Shown in pieces: positions 51,481-62,900 of a stretch of DNA of 64,000 nt. The translations under genes were made by a program, and so were the position numbers. Under the pieces are notes generated by a model. That model made no database searches. It saw nothing but the letters and a program-made list of their open reading frames with translations, and was not told the origin of the DNA. The stretch comes from Plumapathes pennacea (lineage: Eukaryota; Cnidaria; Anthozoa; Antipatharia; Myriopathidae), in assembly GCA_964036295.1 (NCBI GenBank), contig OZ038462.1:16497264-16561263 (forward strand), given 5' to 3'. Positions within the stretch are counted from its first letter, which is position 1, and the number at the start of each line of letters is the position of its first letter.

Positions 51481-52728
51481 TCCCCCAGTTGAACAGTTAT
51501 GATTCTAGGATCCATGGTTATACCAGCTAGATGCATTGTCACCAAGACGTGATGTGGCTTTTTTGTGAGCATAGTATTTTTGTATTTACCAGGCACTCTG
51601 TTTTGATATGTTCACAGTTAACTGTGTTGTTACTAACAGTATAATGATTATCCATGGTTACTCATCTTTGAAACTGAAGAAAAATGTAGCAGAAATTGTG
51701 TAACTACATGTTTCCATTACAGGGCGTCACCTAGGCGTGATGTGGTGTTTATTTACTGTGGAAATTATGAAAATATGTTAATTCCCAGCCACCTTTAGTT
51801 ATTTAGTTATATAGGTACAATTAACAGTGAATTTTACTAAAGTTTTAATGATTACCCATACTTAACCATCTATTAAGCAAAGAAATTTAAACAAAATTTG
51901 GTAATTTCATACTTCTGTTATAAAGCGTGACCATGAAGTGAAGTTAAAAATCACCTGCACTGGCCAGCTAAAGCCTGTGTACAGCCGTCTCACTGTATGA
52001 CTAAAATTGATTGCGTTCTGCACATCCACATCTGCTGTTTCAGCAAACCCAAGCGATTACTTGAGTTTGGCATTGTAACATACTCACTTTGTTCAAACCA
52101 ATAAAGTTTTGTGGTGTGTTTTCTTCTAATTCCTTATTATGGTTAAACGTGGCCTTTCATGTGGTGTAAGAAGTACGTAGGAAAGTCCTTCATACCTTCA
52201 ATCTTCATACCTCTTTCCCTTTTGCAGAAATACCTCACCTTACAGGCTATCACCAGAATTCTATGAGTACTCAGGGGGATGGTGTTTCTGTTCACTCTGT
52301 ATTGAAGTATGTCCTGGTCGGGCTTCATGATGAGCAGATCGCCCCAATGGAGATCCCTTTGCTCTATCTCTGTTGCACACTCAGCCACAGCTAGCAAGTG
52401 TCATTTGGTTTAGGACACTGAGAGCTTCCACGATTGAATGAAACACGACATTATCCAGGCTACAGCCTCCATTCTGAAAGTTAAACCTATTATAAATTGA
52501 GCAAAATCAACCAAAACTTTATGTAGGAAAACTGAATTTGAGAAATTTGATGCTGGCTTTACCAGTATTATTATTTATTAAAATTATTCAGAAAAAGGGC
52601 CACTGCAGCACACCTATTCGTGGTTTGCATGTCACGTCATGAGAAAAGTCACGTGGGGTCATCCACCATGTTGGTGTACAACTTGATTACTTAATCCAAG
52701 TCTGTTCGATCAGTAGCGATTACTTTCT
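51481..52728. other. Degenerate ~200-bp repeat and no confident gene
   Basis: The words CGTGATGTGG, TTACAG/TTAACAGT and ATGATTAYCCAT recur at about 51,550-51,660, 51,730-51,870 and 51,925, suggesting a decayed tandem unit. A minus-strand 84-codon frame at 52,143-52,397 (HWGDLLIMKPDQDILQYRVN) looks protein-like but I do not recognise it. Confidence 0.35.
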
Positions 52729-53930
52729 ATTTTTTTTTGTATTTCAATAATGTTTATTGTCTTGATTGTAGATACATTTACAAAGTGATTACAGTACAGT
52801 ACATTCCATTTACGCATTTTACGAAATTTCCATGGATGAACAACTATATTATTACTACACAAAAAATAAATAACTGAATTACTGAATAAATAAATGAAGA
52901 CTAATTAATACACATTTCCAATACGTAACATTCCAACATAATATACGTTCATTCGTTAACATACTTGCTCCATTTAACGGAATGCACAGCTAATCTATTT
53001 TTTGATTTTGCAATATAACTTTCGGGGTTGTAAACTGACTGAATTCTTGATAAGAGTACATTTAAGGATGGTTTTGAAGCTTTGTTTCTACAATAATATA
53101 TATATATTGTTTTGTGATAATTATGATATGGTTTAATAACAAAAAGTCGTTTTTCCTACCACAAATCCCAAATAGTTTGTCAGTGCCTGAAAGTGATGCA
53201 ATTTTGATTTTTCTGGTATTGGGGCAAGTTATAAATAGATGTTCGAGGGATTCGTCTGTGGATTTACAAAAGGAGCATGCTGAAGAGTCTGTTACCTATT
53301 TTCTTTAGAAGAGTATTTGTTGCCAAGTATCTGTTCAGAATTTTATGTTGGAATTCGCGAGATTTTATATCTAAAGACACTTTAAAAGGCAAACTGTAGA
53401 TTTCTTTCCACTCTAAATGTTCATTCTCAAAGATGGTTGTGTATCTCGTTTGGGCCGTTGGTGTAGTTGAAATTCTGGAACGTAATTCTGCGTAAATACC
53501 TTTAGAAACAGCTTTCCCAATTTTAGTATGATGACCCATGAATCTCAGTTGAAAGTGGTTTTGAGGAATAAAGACAGGTTTATTAACATAACCATTTACC
53601 TTTAAAGACTGACGCCACTTTTGAGGAATAGCATCTATTAAGGCTACAAGCCCGAAAGCATCCACAGGGGAGAAACCTAACTCAATTAGATTACATGTAC
53701 CAATGAATTGGTTTTCCTTGGTTATTAAATCACCAATTCTCATTATGCCTTTACTGAAAAGCTTAGTATTAAAGACGGACTTGCCATTTATGCAGATAAA
53801 CTTATTGTTCCATATAACTCTGTTGGATATTTCTTCATGCGAGAGATCAGACATGTTTGTTTGTCTGGCCGCCGAACATTCTGCAAAGCATTTAAAACAC
53901 TGATCGATGCATGGAGACATGTATCTCTTT
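52729..53930 (-). pseudogene. LINE (L1/Tx1-like) 3' end with RVT zinc finger and poly(A)
   Basis: The frame reads NRVIWNNKFICINGKSVFNT, FSKGIMRIGDLITKENQF, FGLVALIDAIPQKWRQSLK, LEWKEIYSLPFKVSLDIKSR and FQHKILNRYLATNTLLKKIG. After a shift near 53,290 it reads ACSFCKSTDESLEHLFITCP, the zf-RVT zinc knuckle at the end of L1-clade polymerases, then SRIQSVYNPESYIAKSKN. Further 3' an AATAAA signal (about 52,750) is followed by an A run (minus strand, about 52,729-52,738), the copy's 3' end. RT and endonuclease domains are absent (5' truncation). Confidence 0.85.
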
Positions 53931-54366
53931 TCGTTGACTTGTCTTACTAAACGAACAAATATTTATTTGTGCTAGGAGGAAGAGAGATGTGTTTATACTG
54001 CTGCCAAGCACCTTGCGTCACTACCGATAGCACGGAGAACTTGGGCTTCAGAGAAGCACATACACAAAATCATGTAAAAAGGTGCAGGGATTACAAGACC
54101 TACTAGAAGGGTCTGAAGGCATGTGGACTTTGGAAGGACCCAGAGTACCTGAGAAGGAAACAAGAGCTTGGAGATCGACTAAATGCTGTAAGGGAACGTA
54201 CGCCCAGATGCATCATAAAAGATGCAAGGGGAAGGTTTCCCAATCCACATAAAAGAGATTAAAATTTTTGTAATTCCCATGCAAAAGATATCAGAAACCA
54301 TTCAATCAGTTGATAATTTTTTAGGCTATATATTATTTTTATGCAAAATTATTTAATTCAATTACC
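53931..54366. other. Spacer between LINE and Harbinger 2
   Basis: A short plus-strand reading near 54,000-54,230 (YCCQAPCVTTDS, then charged residues) looks weakly coding, possibly an exon remnant; no family recognised. Confidence 0.3.
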
Positions 54367-54528
54367 TAAGACCAGTTTCAAACGCCGTGCTACTGCTGTG
54401 TCGAATTAAACTAAATTTGGCTTGACTGTAGCACGACATTGGCACGACTTGGTTTCAGATGTCAAATATATTACACCGAATGTTCAAAACAGTTTATTTT
54501 GACCAGCGGTGCTACGAATAAATCCAAG

Positions 54529-55839
54529 ATGGTGGACAAACGTTTGCGTGCTTTTATGTTTTTTAAACACACCCAGGCTGCCAGGAGAAGGAAAGGCTTA
54601 ATGCAACAGACAATGTTGACTTGTCATTGCAAGAAGGAGAAAATTAGTGATCCTGGTCTGCTGTTTGACCATTCTCTTGCTGTCCTCTACGGAAGCAAAT
54701 GGACCACATCGATTGTGTCGGCAACTTCCAAGGAATTCAGGTTGGTGGGATACTGTTTGGAGGACACTCCAATGCAGGGTTTAAGAGGACCTTTCGGATT
54801 TCAAGAGGCACATTTCAATTTATTTTGAACAAAATCAGTTATGATTTACAATGACAAATTGTTGCAGAAGATCCGATTTCCCCAGAGGTTAGGTTAGGTG
54901 TCTGCCTGTACCGTCTTAGGAGGGGTGATTATTATTATACCATCTCACAAATGAATGGGCTTGGACTATCCACTGTCTCAACAATTGTGCAGGAAGTTTG
55001 TGAGGGAATTGTTAAAAACCTGTGGACTGAGCGTGTCAACCATCATTTTATAAAGGATGAGCCCGAGTTCAAAGAGAAAATGCTGGATTTTGAGGAACTG
55101 TGGCAATTCCCTTACTGCTGGGGTTGTGTAGATGGATGTCACATACCAATCAAGTGCCCTAAAGGTGGGGCAGAGGCTAGAAAGGAGTACTACAACTTTA
55201 AAAAACTTTAATTTGATTTTTTTAATGGCAATAGTAGATGCAAAGTACCATTTCATTTGGGGAAGTTGTGGGTTCCCTGGAAACTCTCATGACTTAATCA
55301 TTTTCCAGTCAACCAGTCTGTGGGAAGAAGTCAGTCAAGGAACAGTCATTCCAAATATTGAGAAAGATGTTGATGGGGTACGCGTATCCCCATTTTTAGT
55401 GGGGGACTCAGCATTTCAATTTTCAACGTGGTTGATGAAACCATACACAGATGCTATCCTCTCCCCAGAACAGAGGTATTTTAATTATCACTTAAGTAGG
55501 GCACGGATGGTAATTGAGAGGGCCTATGGACAGCTCAAGGGTCGATGGCGGGTTCTGTTAAGAAAGTGTGAAAATAGCCCAGAGTATTTGAATGTTATGA
55601 CACTTGCATGTATGGTTCTCCACAACATCTGTCTGGATTTTGGAGACACCATTTCTCATAAACTAGATTTAACCCTTGATCCTGCCACAGGAGAACGAAG
55701 GGACAGAGAAACCATTAGGGCTCTGTTACAGATGTGTCAGTGTCCTCCACTAAGAGACAACAATCGTCAAGCTAATTTGATAACGAATAAACTGACCGAG
55801 AAATGCTGGGGCGAAAAACAAGGATGTGGAGTTTGCTGA
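54529..55839 (+). pseudogene. Harbinger 2 DDE transposase
   Basis: A likely start is ATG at 54,529 (MVDKRLRAFMFFKHTQAARR). Then ATSKEFRLVGYCLED, GFQEAHFNLF, a one-base shift near 54,825, SPEVRLGVCLYRLRRGDYYY, QMNGLGLSTVSTIVQEVCEG, FPYCWGCVDGCHIPIKCPKG (first D), EYYNFK, another shift in an A run near 55,205, FLMAIVDAKYHFIWGSCGFP, SPFLVGDSAFQFSTWLMKPY (second D) and RARMVIERAYGQLKGRWRVL (E), then MTLACMVLHNICLDFGD. The stop is at 55,837-55,839. The DDE triad and the W-H-NIC end block are intact. Besides the two homopolymer shifts there is a TGA near 54,855. Confidence 0.85.
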
Positions 55840-56981
55840 TGAACATTTCTTGTAAAGCTGCATTTTCAAATTGCAATTAGTGTAAAAGATTTGTCACTTA
55901 TGAATTGTAGCAGCACATGTTGCTACTTGTCACTGAGCATCAACAATTGAGTTGTGTACTATTATTCTAAAGTTACTGATATTTGTCAGAGTTTGTAGTA
56001 TAATGTAAGTTATGAACTCATGAGAGGAATGGAAATATCATTTATTGCTAATGAACACTACTACAATTTTAGTTCCTTTTTTCATAACAGAACTAGCTGG
56101 TGCTTCTTGTTGGTTATATCCACAACTACAAAAACTAGGAGAAATACTTGCATGAAATTGAGGAAAATTAAGCTTTCAATGTTGTGTTCTACCACTTTGA
56201 CCTATTTCTGTAATAAAAAATGTTGCTTTGTTAAGTTTTGGAAGTTTCATCTATGTTTAAATATTAAGAAACACAACATGAAAATTGAATACAAACAAAC
56301 AAACAACAATGGTACTGAGTTGGTCTCCCTCAATGTTGCCCCAATTCAGATGTGGCATACTCCTCTGGATTGAGCATTAACTATTTCAAGGTAAGAAATT
56401 ATCAATTTTCTTTTAGGACAAAGGCAAGTAAAAAAATCTGAATTGAAAGAACACAGGCAACCTAATTTGAACATTGCTTCCTTTTAACTATTTGTTTTTT
56501 GAAGTATACCATTTACTATGCAACAAATCAACATAACGGTATATGTAATGTTGGCACCAAAAGTAATATTTTGATACTAAATTTTCTTGTTAAATTATTA
56601 GGATGAATAATTTGTGTGTAATAACACAAATTTTGAACCAGGAAAGAACAATCTATACTTCACTGTCCTGTCTTCTCCGGTATACAGTACATAAAACAAG
56701 GAAGTTGAAATGCATCAGAAAGTGCTCCTAGTGACAGCAGAAAACACAAAAATACATGAAACTATAGGGGGAGAGTACTCAAAGAAAAAAATTGATGTGG
56801 AGCAAAAATTGATGGGACCCAAAATACACTAGCCCCCTCCCAAACTTTACTTTTTTGTACCCAAGGAAATAAGCCATCCGTCTCTCTTCAATATCAACAC
56901 AAGAGAACAAAATGCTCGCCTCAAACTGAAAATAGCATTTACATCAATGTAAATTATGCTAAAAGTGCTTTAAATGACTTT
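55840..56981. other. AT-rich spacer between the two Harbinger 2 genes
   Basis: No conserved coding. It probably contains the 3' UTRs of the two convergent genes. A 117-codon plus frame (56,020-56,373) is Lys/Cys/Asn-rich low-complexity sequence and not supported as a gene. Confidence 0.5.
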
Positions 56982-58065
56982 TTATAGCTGCCGATAAGTT
57001 GGTTCCTCAGAATAAGGAACACCTCCTTCATGAGGGGAGCCTTGGCATGACACACCAGAACATGATGGGGAACCATAACTTGGATTTACTTCCACACTTG
57101 TAGTAGCAGTATAAGGATTGGTGAATGAACCATATGCATGGCTTGACTGCTGATTGTGCATTGGCAATGGGCCTGGATGAAGTCATAAACAACTGCATCA
57201 TTCTCATCTCATGCTCCCTTGCTTTGTCATTTTCTTCTTGAAAAAGTCTATAAGATCTCTAGCGGGGTCCTTTTCTATTACAGTCTTTATTATTCCCACA
57301 ACTGAATGAAGAGTTTCATCCTTCCTTTTACGTTTCCTGCAGCCTTCCTTGTTGGTACAAAAAGTGACTTGTCTGGTTCACTGCTAGTTGTTTCTTCATC
57401 TGTCTCAGAATTCTCAGGGGCTCCACTAGACCTCTCGGTTTTTTTCCTTTTCTCCTGCTGACCCTGAAGAGGTAGAAGGTTCAACTGACATTTCTGGATT
57501 ACAGGAGTCTCTTGATGTTACGAGTGGAAACAGTTGATCTAACCAGGTTCCGTATCCTTTGTCCTCCTGAATTCTTTTTATGCCTGTCGCTCTTTTAACC
57601 GTCAATGCCAGCTTCTTGCAGTCTGAAATCAACTTCTTGAACTTGTTACGCATTTGATCAACGTTGAAATTGAATGAAGATTCAACGCCGCTGTAGTTCC
57701 TCCAGCACTTTACCATGTAGTTCACTGTTTCTACAGTTCTTTGTATTTGCAAAGATGATATTCTTCTTGTAACATTCTTTATTCACTATTACATCTACCA
57801 TGTTGTTCAGGTAGCATTCTTTCCAGGTGGCTTTTCGGTCTTTTTTCCCTTGCTTTCCACAGTTTGACCCCGATTTTCCCGCCTCTTTGTCATGAAAGTC
57901 TTCGCTGTCTTCTTCGCCGTCAAATTTGTCCCTTTCCACTGGCCTTCCATACTCAAAAGGTGATGAACAGTTTGAACTTCTGTCTGTTCCTTCATCCACC
58001 AAGAAATAATCTTGCTCTGTGACGTTCCCAGGAAGGACAGGAAGAGTGCTTCTGAACACTGCCAT
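56982..58065 (-). pseudogene. Harbinger 2 Myb/SANT-like accessory protein
   Basis: From ATG at 58,065 (MAVFRSTLPVLPGNVTEQDY) the frame reads an acidic, Ser-rich part, then KATWKECYLNNMVDVIVNKE and NSELHGKVLEELQRR. After a one-base shift near 57,700 it continues FNFNVDQMRNKFKKLISDCK, LALTVKRATGIKRIQEDKGY and GTWLDQLFPLV. The spacing W-----L---V, L...V...L, Q--NKFKKL is a trihelix Myb/SANT-like domain. A second shift near 57,470 precedes an acidic hinge with RKAAGNVKGRMK, and the C-terminal helix (IIKTVIEKDPARDLIDFF) is in a further frame. The end near 56,982 is approximate. It is the partner protein for DNA binding and nuclear import in this superfamily. Confidence 0.75.
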
Positions 58066-58167
58066 CTTTACACTTGTAGTGCTTTGTGTGCGCATGCGTC
58101 CGCTAAAAAATCCGGTTATTCCAGTTTTATGATGTATTTATGTTATTGTAATGTATTTGTTTAGTTT

Positions 58168-58288
58168 GACACGGCGATAGCACGGCATTTGAAACCAAAC
58201 CGTATTAATGTCGTGTAGCACGGCAAAGCTTGCCGTGCTACATGACATTAGCACGATTTGGTTTCAAACGCCGTACTATCGCCGTGCC
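58168..58288. repeat. 121-bp near-perfect palindrome in Harbinger 2
   Basis: Centred on GGCAA-AGC-TTGCC at 58,222-58,234, with arms carrying CACGGCGATAG-ACGGC-TTTG and AAACCAAA-CGT--TAATGTC at about 90% identity. The arms also match the words of the outer TIR, so it looks like two extra, inverted TIR segments joined head to head. Confidence 0.9.
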
Positions 58289-58355
58289 AATGTCGAATTT
58301 AATTGATCGAATTTAGTTTGACATGGCAGCAGCACAGCGTTTGAAACTGGCCTAA

Positions 58356-58870
58356 GACTGACAGTGTATGTGCATAATATATTAATAATATCAATATTTA
58401 GTATAATATATGTATATACACATTTCAGTACTATTCTATGTTATTTGTCATGGCCTTTTTACAAAGTCATTTACATATGAACGGCTGTTTGGGTGGCGTG
58501 CATGGAGATACATTTGCAAGAATGAGGCCTCTCGGTTCACATTTTCAGTCTGCAAGAAATAGTGTTTCAAAGTGTCAGAACTCAAATGATTCAAATTATC
58601 TCAGAAATCATTACAAACAACACAAAGAAAAACACTGTTAGTTTAGAAAATATTCAATATTCACCCAATCTAGTACAGCCAGTTGCATGCGCATACTGTA
58701 GGTCTCATTCCCAAAGTTGATTCTCTTTGGTGCATAAATAAGAAACACTGTATGCAGGGTTTCAATCCAGTATGTTTCCCTACACTAGAATAAGAATAGA
58801 AGGGCATAACGCTTTGGGTAAGGTACGAAAATGATATATATACCACAATAAAGCAGCATTATTCCAGAGT
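58356..58870. other. Stretch without recognisable genes
   Basis: AT-rich sequence 3' of the minus-strand gene that follows; one short plus-strand frame of no known family. Confidence 0.4.
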
Positions 58871-58873
58871 TTC

Positions 58874-60426
58874 TCAGTCAAACAAGTTTACAATAATACT
58901 TAGCTGCATGTAGTCAGATGGGTACCTGTACATAGAGGTCCCCATAATGGCATTTCTATAGGCTGCTATGGCATCAGGATCAGTGAGCAATTGCTTCGTC
59001 ATGACATACCCATCCTCCTTACACCTGGACTCGGCAAAGCACCTTTCATGGTTCCCCTACAAAATGCCCTTGTTAGATTTTTTATCTATGGTTTGCATTT
59101 CTTATAGAGTACATCAATAAATTCTAGCAAATTATTAAACTGGGCGTAGAATGAAATATCATAAAAACAATTACCTGATAGTGATCAACAACCTTCAGTA
59201 GGTCTAGGTCTAGTAAACATGTGTCCTGGTACTTTTTATTATGATGCAAAACAATAAGTATATACACTGAGTAGCAACAAAAATATTAATTAACCTTTGG
59301 CAACGCAGAATTGTATATAATTATATTTCATGCACAGTGAAATATTATACAAAAATAACACCAACAGACCTTTATCAGACAACTGAGAATACCATTTCTT
59401 TCCAAGGTCTCTCTTAGGTCCTGATGCAACCTTTTTTAGTGCCTTAGGGATAGATTTTGCACCTGTTGTGACAAACCCACAGTTTTGTCTGAGCAACAGC
59501 ACAACACAAACACCATGTGCATATTGTTACAAAAAACGTCTAATACTTACCATGCCATGAGTCAAAAGAATTTACCATCCCTTGTGCTTCAACCCAGTGT
59601 TTCAGTTGCAATACAAAGTCATGAGCCACTTCTTTGATGTTGAAACCTGGAAGATAAAACAAGAGTGTATTCATTGCCAAGAAATGTCTTTTCTAACTAG
59701 AATTATAATATAAATTGTTTACCTTGGATGTCTCTGAGAAATGTCAGAAGTCTCTGTGTCATATGGTTTTCCCTACTCACGGCATGAATGTTGCTTGCCC
59801 TACTCCAGCTCAGCAAAGTCAGTGCATCAGTGCGTGCATCAGTGCGTGCTACTATAGATCAAAGAAGTAGTCGAGCTTTACACATTAGGACAAAAGTCTG
59901 AAACTTACGAGAAGGACAGAGCTGAGACTGTGGTGTGTCCAGCTGCTCTGGCAGTATTGGCGTGTATCAGTTATGACACACTTTTTCATACCAACTACAA
60001 ATAAACCAAAAGATTGATACATATGGAATCGGGTTATGCTGACCTCACCATTGTCCAAATAATCAGTTTTATTCCTGGCTACTTCGGCCTGAGCAGCCCA
60101 CATGGACTCTTCACACTTCTCTTTCACAATGTCCATGTAATGGAGTTTCTTCAAAACTAATATTGACAAAACCAAGTTTTTTTAATCAAAAGTGGTTAGA
60201 AGAAAAAATCATACAATATCTGAGGTACATGTATATGCAACCGTACAACAAGTAGAACAATACGAACATACAAATCTATTACTATACATTACATACATTA
60301 TACAAATCTATATAGAAATCACCTGTGTCAAATGTCTTATCTCCTTCTGATCCAATCTTGGCTGCTTTGCATGCACTAAAGTACTGTGTTTCTGTCAGCC
60401 CAGAAGAAAGAAAGCCATGGATCATC
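58874..60426 (-). pseudogene. Eight-exon transposase-like gene of an unnamed family
   Basis: Exons on minus with GT-AG ends: 60,426-60,323 (MIHGFLSSGLTETQYFSACK, AAKIGSEGDKTF), 60,156-60,049 (VLKKLHYMDIVKEKCEESMW, AAQAEVARNK), 59,994-59,909 (GMKKCVITDTR), 59,851-59,723 (VSRENHMTQRLLTFLRDI), 59,646-59,551 (FNIKEVAHDFVLQLKHWVEA, NSFDSWH), 59,462-59,370 (AKSIPKALKKVASGPKRDLG, KKWYSQLSDK), 59,231-59,175 (weak) and 59,056-58,874 (GNHERCFAESRCKEDGYVMT, YRNAIMGTS). CVITD-R, VAHD---N/Q and the DSWH-----K pattern match a widespread invertebrate family with probable DDE/RNase-H fold Asp residues. The third exon has a one-base shift after DTR. N-terminal exons upstream of 60,426 are not found. A transposase function is inference. 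Confidence 0.65.
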
Positions 60427-61007
60427 CTAACAAGACACAAAACAATACTGTAATCAAAAGTGGCTAAATCAACCAACAAACGAGAAACCATCTGAGAATA
60501 CAATAAATAAATAAATAAATAACTAGCCTTTTCTCAGATTCACATAGTATTTTTGGGAAGTTGCCCCAAGAATTGGAGAAGATAGCCAGACCAAAGAATC
60601 TTAACAACAATAAAGCTTTACAGATGTTGCATGGCCCAGTCTATGGAATTGAAGGGTATCTGCTACATATGGGTTTCCCTTAATGTCAGCGCATGTTATC
60701 ATACAAATACTGCTATGTAGCATATCTTTCAACTGCAGGCTCGGAACCGGGAGGACGAAGAAGTATGAAGCGCGAAATTGAAATTACGAATCGTCCGTCT
60801 GTCGTTTGTCTAACAACATAAAAAGACAAACGCACAAAAAAACTTCATAGGCAGCTTATAATCAATAAAGAGAGTATATTCCTTTATTTGTGGACAGGAA
60901 ATGAAGGCATATAAGTCTTTTTTATCAAATTTGCTCGGAGGCCATTCTAACCGTCGGCGGCCATTTTGGCCATTTGAGAATTTGAATACTGATTAGGGGG
61001 GAGCGAT

Positions 61008-61017
61008 CCCTTTTATA
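61008..61017 (-). promoter_or_regulatory. Candidate TATA box
   Basis: On the minus strand GCGGTATAAAAGGGATCG contains a consensus TATAAAAGG. ATG triplets in good context (AAAATGGCCGCC) follow about 70 bp downstream but soon meet stops. It could serve the gene at 58.9-60.4 kb. Weak support. Confidence 0.25.
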
Positions 61018-61189
61018 CCGCGTCTTTGTGTTTAAAAAACCACAGGTGTCCACCAACGTTGGTTTACGGTTCTTGTAACCATGTTCTACCAGGCTAGCAA
61101 ATAACACAACAGTTGTGTGTTTTTCTTGTGAAAGTCACCAGGGTTTCCATTGAAATCTTTTAGCAAGATTTTCTGCAAACAAGAATTGT

Positions 61190-62215
61190 CACTTTTTACT
61201 TACTCCCTCACAACTTTGTCACATTTCCTCAGATGTATTCCATTGTAGATTAGAAGTGCTTTCGATGGCAGCATGTACCGTCCAGCTCGTCCCATCTCAC
61301 ATTAATGCCCATTCCCAAGGCGGTCGAGGCAAACAACTTTGCACACACTATCTGAATCAAAGAGTGAATCCATGACCCTCTCCTGGTGTTTCTTGAAAGT
61401 ACCATGATGGTACATTGAAATAAGTCTGTTTTTACTGACCTGGGCTGCGTTCAATGGGTAATATACGCAGTCACCTAGTTCAGACGTGAAGTGACGAAAA
61501 AACCTGCCACAGTCTTTCTGAGATTTGCAGTAAATAATGGTTCTGGAAGTGTGTTGTCCCTTCCCTTTTATGGACTTGATGAGCCATTCAAAAGCATGAT
61601 TTAAGTTCTTGGTCACATTATCTTGTACAAAATAAATGTTTGGGCGATTTGGACTGACATGTTTTCACCAAATCTGGGCACAGTGACAGAGATTGAATAA
61701 CGATTGCCTTGTTTCACGAGATGCTGTTGCAGGAGGCAGCAAAGGTCTTAGTTCCCCAAGTTTCCCAAAACACTCTCAGAAAGCAGCTGTTTTTTCCTTG
61801 CCATGTCCCCTGTGATAAACACTGGGAGAAGTTTAATGATTCACTGACTGGCAACGTTAATATTATTTTCAGGACAAATTATTTTCACTGAAATCCTAAA
61901 ATAGAACGTGTGGGGCAAAGCAGAATATTATTTACTGCATGCAAAACATTGGATTGTACTAGTCTAGGACCAGCTGGAAGTAAACATTTCAAGTTCAGGA
62001 ACAAAATGGACAAACCAGCTTTCTTGATATGTCCTGCTTCTGAGCATCTGCCCATGTCTCATTCTTCATCAAGTATTCCGGACTGGCAAATAAGCAACTC
62101 TCCCAAGCCACTCGGCAGCACCGCAAATACATCTTTCCTCAGATGTACTGCAGAATTGCGTTTCGCTGTTCTGGCTTCAAACTTGATATTTCAGGAATTT
62201 TGAAACGAATCGTTT
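61190..62215 (-). pseudogene. RecQ-like SF2 helicase pseudogene
   Basis: The minus strand starts IPEISSLKPEQRNAILQYI (motif 0-like Q region), then in another frame DVFAVLPSGLGELLICQS, a Walker A position where G-K-S/T is replaced by GEL. After a gap lacking motifs Ia-III comes the second RecA domain: NLNHAFEWLIKSIK, SRTIIYCKSQKDCGRFFRHF, LISMYHHGTFKKHQERVMDS, FDSDSVCKVVCL and LGNGH (motif V-like). Then a frame change leads into MGRAGRYMLPSKALLIYNGI (motif VI is QxxGRxGR in the family). A deletion separates motif V from VI. RecQ helicases unwind DNA 3' to 5'. The lost Lys, missing core and stops show it is dead. Confidence 0.7.
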
Positions 62216-62277
62216 TGGCAATTGCTAAAGACACCTGGAGAAACAATACTTTGTCCATGCTGGATTTCACGCTTTAA

Positions 62278-62758
62278 ACCCCATGCAAATGAGCAAGTTT
62301 TCTATGACACGTTTTCTGTGACAAGATTTTTTTGCTCGTGTACATGAGAAAATTTGGGCAAATTTTCTGTGACAAATTCATTTGCTGAAAAGCTGGCGTG
62401 CTAGCTTTTTTATGACAAGGAAAACTTGTCACATGTGGAATTTGATCGTGTACACGAAAACTTGTCAAAGTTTTTCGGAAAACTTTAGTTCCCATGTCTT
62501 CATTTGCAAGCGTGTTTGCACGGTCAAGATGGTGGCATCCACAACACTGACAACAAAGTCTTTGAATTAGCCAAATAATGCAGTTAGCTTCTTGCTGGAG
62601 GCTTTGAGATCACGCGAATAGCTTATGGAAGTCAAACTCAGAAGGAAAAGAAACAACGAAAATTTGTCAAAAAACTTGTGAAAAAAAAGTTACTCGGCTG
62701 TATACACGGGCAAATCATTTGTCACAGAAAACTTGTTATAGAAAACTTGCTAGGGGCT
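62278..62758. mobile_element. TTAA-flanked MITE with ~65-bp inverted repeats
   Basis: TTAA at 62,274-62,277 and 62,759-62,762 flank a 481-bp non-coding element. The left end is ACCCCATGCAAATGAGCAAG, TTTTCTATGACACGTTTTCT, GTGACAAG; the right end, inverted, is AGCCCCTAGCAAGTTTTCTA, TAACAAGTTTTCTGTGACAA, with CGTGTAYACA inside both arms. Internal copies of TTTTCTGTGACAAR and ACTTGTCA repeat the motif. TTAA targets point to piggyBac or Kolobok transposases as drivers. Confidence 0.8.
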
Positions 62759-62900
62759 TTAACCTTGAACCGGTTTAACAAAGTTTGGCTTATCTGGGGC
62801 ACCGAAATTACATTCAGCCTCATTAATACATGACAGTGCTTTAGTTTTTTAAAGCACATTTCTGACCATTTCAAATGAGCTTCTCATTATTCTAGTTTAC

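Larger units (their letters stand above)
54370..58352. mobile_element. PIF/Harbinger DNA transposon (Harbinger 2)
   Basis: Left end GACCAGTTTCAAACGCCGTG and right end, inverted, GGCCAGTTTCAAACGCTGTG, flanked by perfect TAA duplications (54,367-54,369 and 58,353-58,355). It contains a plus-strand DDE transposase and a minus-strand Myb/SANT-like gene, tail to tail with a 1.1-kb AT-rich spacer. Both ends carry repeated GCACGRCA-TTGGTTTCAAA boxes, and the right end has a 121-bp palindrome. The clean target duplication shows a direct insertion. Breaks in both genes make autonomy doubtful. Confidence 0.93.
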
